From Armatimonadota bacterium (GTDB lineage Bacteria; Armatimonadota; Fimbriimonadia; Fimbriimonadales; Fimbriimonadaceae): a stretch of DNA of 22,809 nt. Each line of letters starts with the position of its first letter. Position 1 is the stretch's first letter. Positions 22,001 through 22,809 of the stretch are shown piece after piece. The translations under genes were made by a program, and so were the position numbers. The notes below the pieces were generated by a model. It was not told the DNA's origin and made no database searches. It was given only the letters and a program-made list of their open reading frames with translations. The stretch covers positions 1-22,809 of the forward strand of contig JAEVZK010000055.1 in NCBI GenBank assembly GCA_023392285.1. The letters run 5' to 3'.

Positions 22001-22809
22001 ATGACACTTACACCAATGCGATGGATGGGCAGTTCGCTCTTGATGCTCGACCAGCGAACGCTCCCCGCCCGAGAGGATTGGCTAGAACTTCGCACACATG
22101 AAGAGGTGGCGGACGCGATTCGTGACATGGCGGTTCGCGGCGCTCCGGCGATTGGGGTGGCGGCCGGATATGGGATGGCGCTGGCCGCTAAACGCGGAGT
22201 TCCCCGAGAAGAAGCTGCGGCAGTTCTTGCCGCGTCTCGGCCGACGGCAGTGAATCTCTTTTGGGCAATCGATCGAATCAAAGATTTGCCGTCGTGGGCA
22301 TTCGAAGACGTCTTGGCGGAAGCGAAGGCGATCGAACGGGAAGACGTGGCGATGAATCAGGCGATCGGAGAAAACGGATTAGCGCTCATTCCCGAAAACG
22401 CCAACATCCTCACGATCTGCAACACTGGATCTTTGGCCACCGCAGGACACGGTACGGCTCTCGGAGTGATCCGCACTGCCCACCAGAACGCGAGAAACAT
22501 CCACGTTTACGCTTGCGAAACTCGCCCGCGCCAACAGGGTCTGAGACTCACCGCTTACGAGTTGGCGAAGGAGAAAATTCCGTTTCACGCGATCGCCGAC
22601 GGGGTTGCCGGATCACTGATGAAATCCGGAAAGGTCGATCTCGTGATCGCAGGAGCCGATCGTATTGCAGCGAATGGCGACACTGCAAACAAGATTGGCA
22701 CCTACTCCCTTGCCGTTCTTGCCCGAGCACACCGAATTCCATTCTACATTGCCGCGCCGAGTTCTACGTTCGATCCCAACCTGCCGACGGGCGATCTGAT
22801 CCCGATCGA
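22001..22809 (+). CDS. mtnA: S-methyl-5-thioribose-1-phosphate isomerase (5' part, runs off the window)
   Basis: 269 residues are visible and the frame is open to the window edge; the family is about 340-350 long. The enzyme converts methylthioribose-1-phosphate to the ribulose form in the methionine salvage pathway. Landmarks: LLMLDQRTLP near the start, MAVRGAPAIGVAAGYG (43-58), SRPTAVNLFWAIDRI, LTICNTGSLATAGHGTALGVIR with the catalytic Cys 140, CETRPRQQG, and AGADRIAANGDTANKIGTY with the catalytic Asp 220. I chose ATG 22001 because family members have the MRW-like motif a few residues in; ATG 22016 is an alternative. No Shine-Dalgarno sequence. The end and downstream neighbours lie outside the window. 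The related eIF2B-alpha-like proteins lack this exact Cys/Asp set, so MtnA is well supported. Confidence 0.95.
   Translation, partial: MTLTPMRWMGSSLLMLDQRTLPAREDWLELRTHEEVADAIRDMAVRGAPAIGVAAGYGMALAAKRGVPREEAAAVLAASRPTAVNLFWAIDRIKDLPSWAFEDVLAEAKAIEREDVAMNQAIGENGLALIPENANILTICNTGSLATAGHGTALGVIRTAHQNARNIHVYACETRPRQQGLRLTAYELAKEKIPFHAIADGVAGSLMKSGKVDLVIAGADRIAANGDTANKIGTYSLAVLARAHRIPFYIAAPSSTFDPNLPTGDLIPI

Noticed and set aside
21664..22281. Longer reading of the receiver-like gene, 205 codons
   Set aside because: The first ~100 codons are antisense to mtnA and Ser/Arg/Ala-rich. The protein-like pattern begins only at the GTG at 21975.

Overview
The window reads as ordinary, gene-dense chromosome of a GC-rich bacterium, most likely an Armatimonadota member of the Fimbriimonadia type. 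This is inferred from a prepilin-like protein with the N-terminus and 'CAANLRQI..Y.QDNDDRLP' style common in that phylum, a PEP-CTERM protein, frequent TTG/GTG starts and many genes without a Shine-Dalgarno sequence. No 16S gene or phylogenetic marker search was available, so the assignment is provisional. I see no phage, insertion sequence, CRISPR array or defence island.

Layout. 1-127 is the tail of an unrecognised gene. 157-616 carries six copies of a palindromic intergenic repeat in two subtypes. 816-1963 is a two-gene unit: a four-helix membrane protein and a type IV prepilin-like protein. On the minus strand, 6121-1970 is a two-gene unit of a secreted protein with a secretin/STN-like N-terminus and an OPT-like multi-pass transporter. 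6171-7421 is an MFS permease facing ndk (8009-7593), with imperfect heptamer repeats arranged as a giant inverted repeat between them. 8081-11668 is a tightly overlapped ATPase-permease-ATPase-permease ABC-2 cluster running straight into priA (11671-14121). tRNA-Gln(UUG) and an M24 aminopeptidase diverge at 14255/14282. Minus-strand genes follow: a PEP-CTERM protein, rnc and a class I aminotransferase, the last two as an overlapping operon. From about 18111 a FecCD-type permease, a GT2 glycosyltransferase and a TIGR03790-like lipoprotein run on plus. They meet a minus-strand pair, a receiver-like small protein and a short RNase HIII, and mtnA (methionine salvage) runs off the right edge.

Working together. 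The clearest functional units are the double ABC-2 exporter, the STN-protein/OPT pair, aminotransferase-rnc, and the glycosyltransferase/lipoprotein pair. RNase III, RNase HIII, PriA and Ndk are housekeeping RNA/DNA and nucleotide functions scattered among them.

The most interesting recurring signal is regulatory. Several transcription-unit-leading genes have a TANNNT hexamer ending 6-8 nt before the start codon and no Shine-Dalgarno sequence, which is the signature of leaderless mRNAs. It is mirrored exactly on both strands at 18073/18111, and at 14268-14275 it overlaps a consensus TATAAT serving the divergent tRNA gene. Genes inside operons instead often show overlapping stops and starts or a Shine-Dalgarno sequence. 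I found no convincing wholly new multi-gene system.
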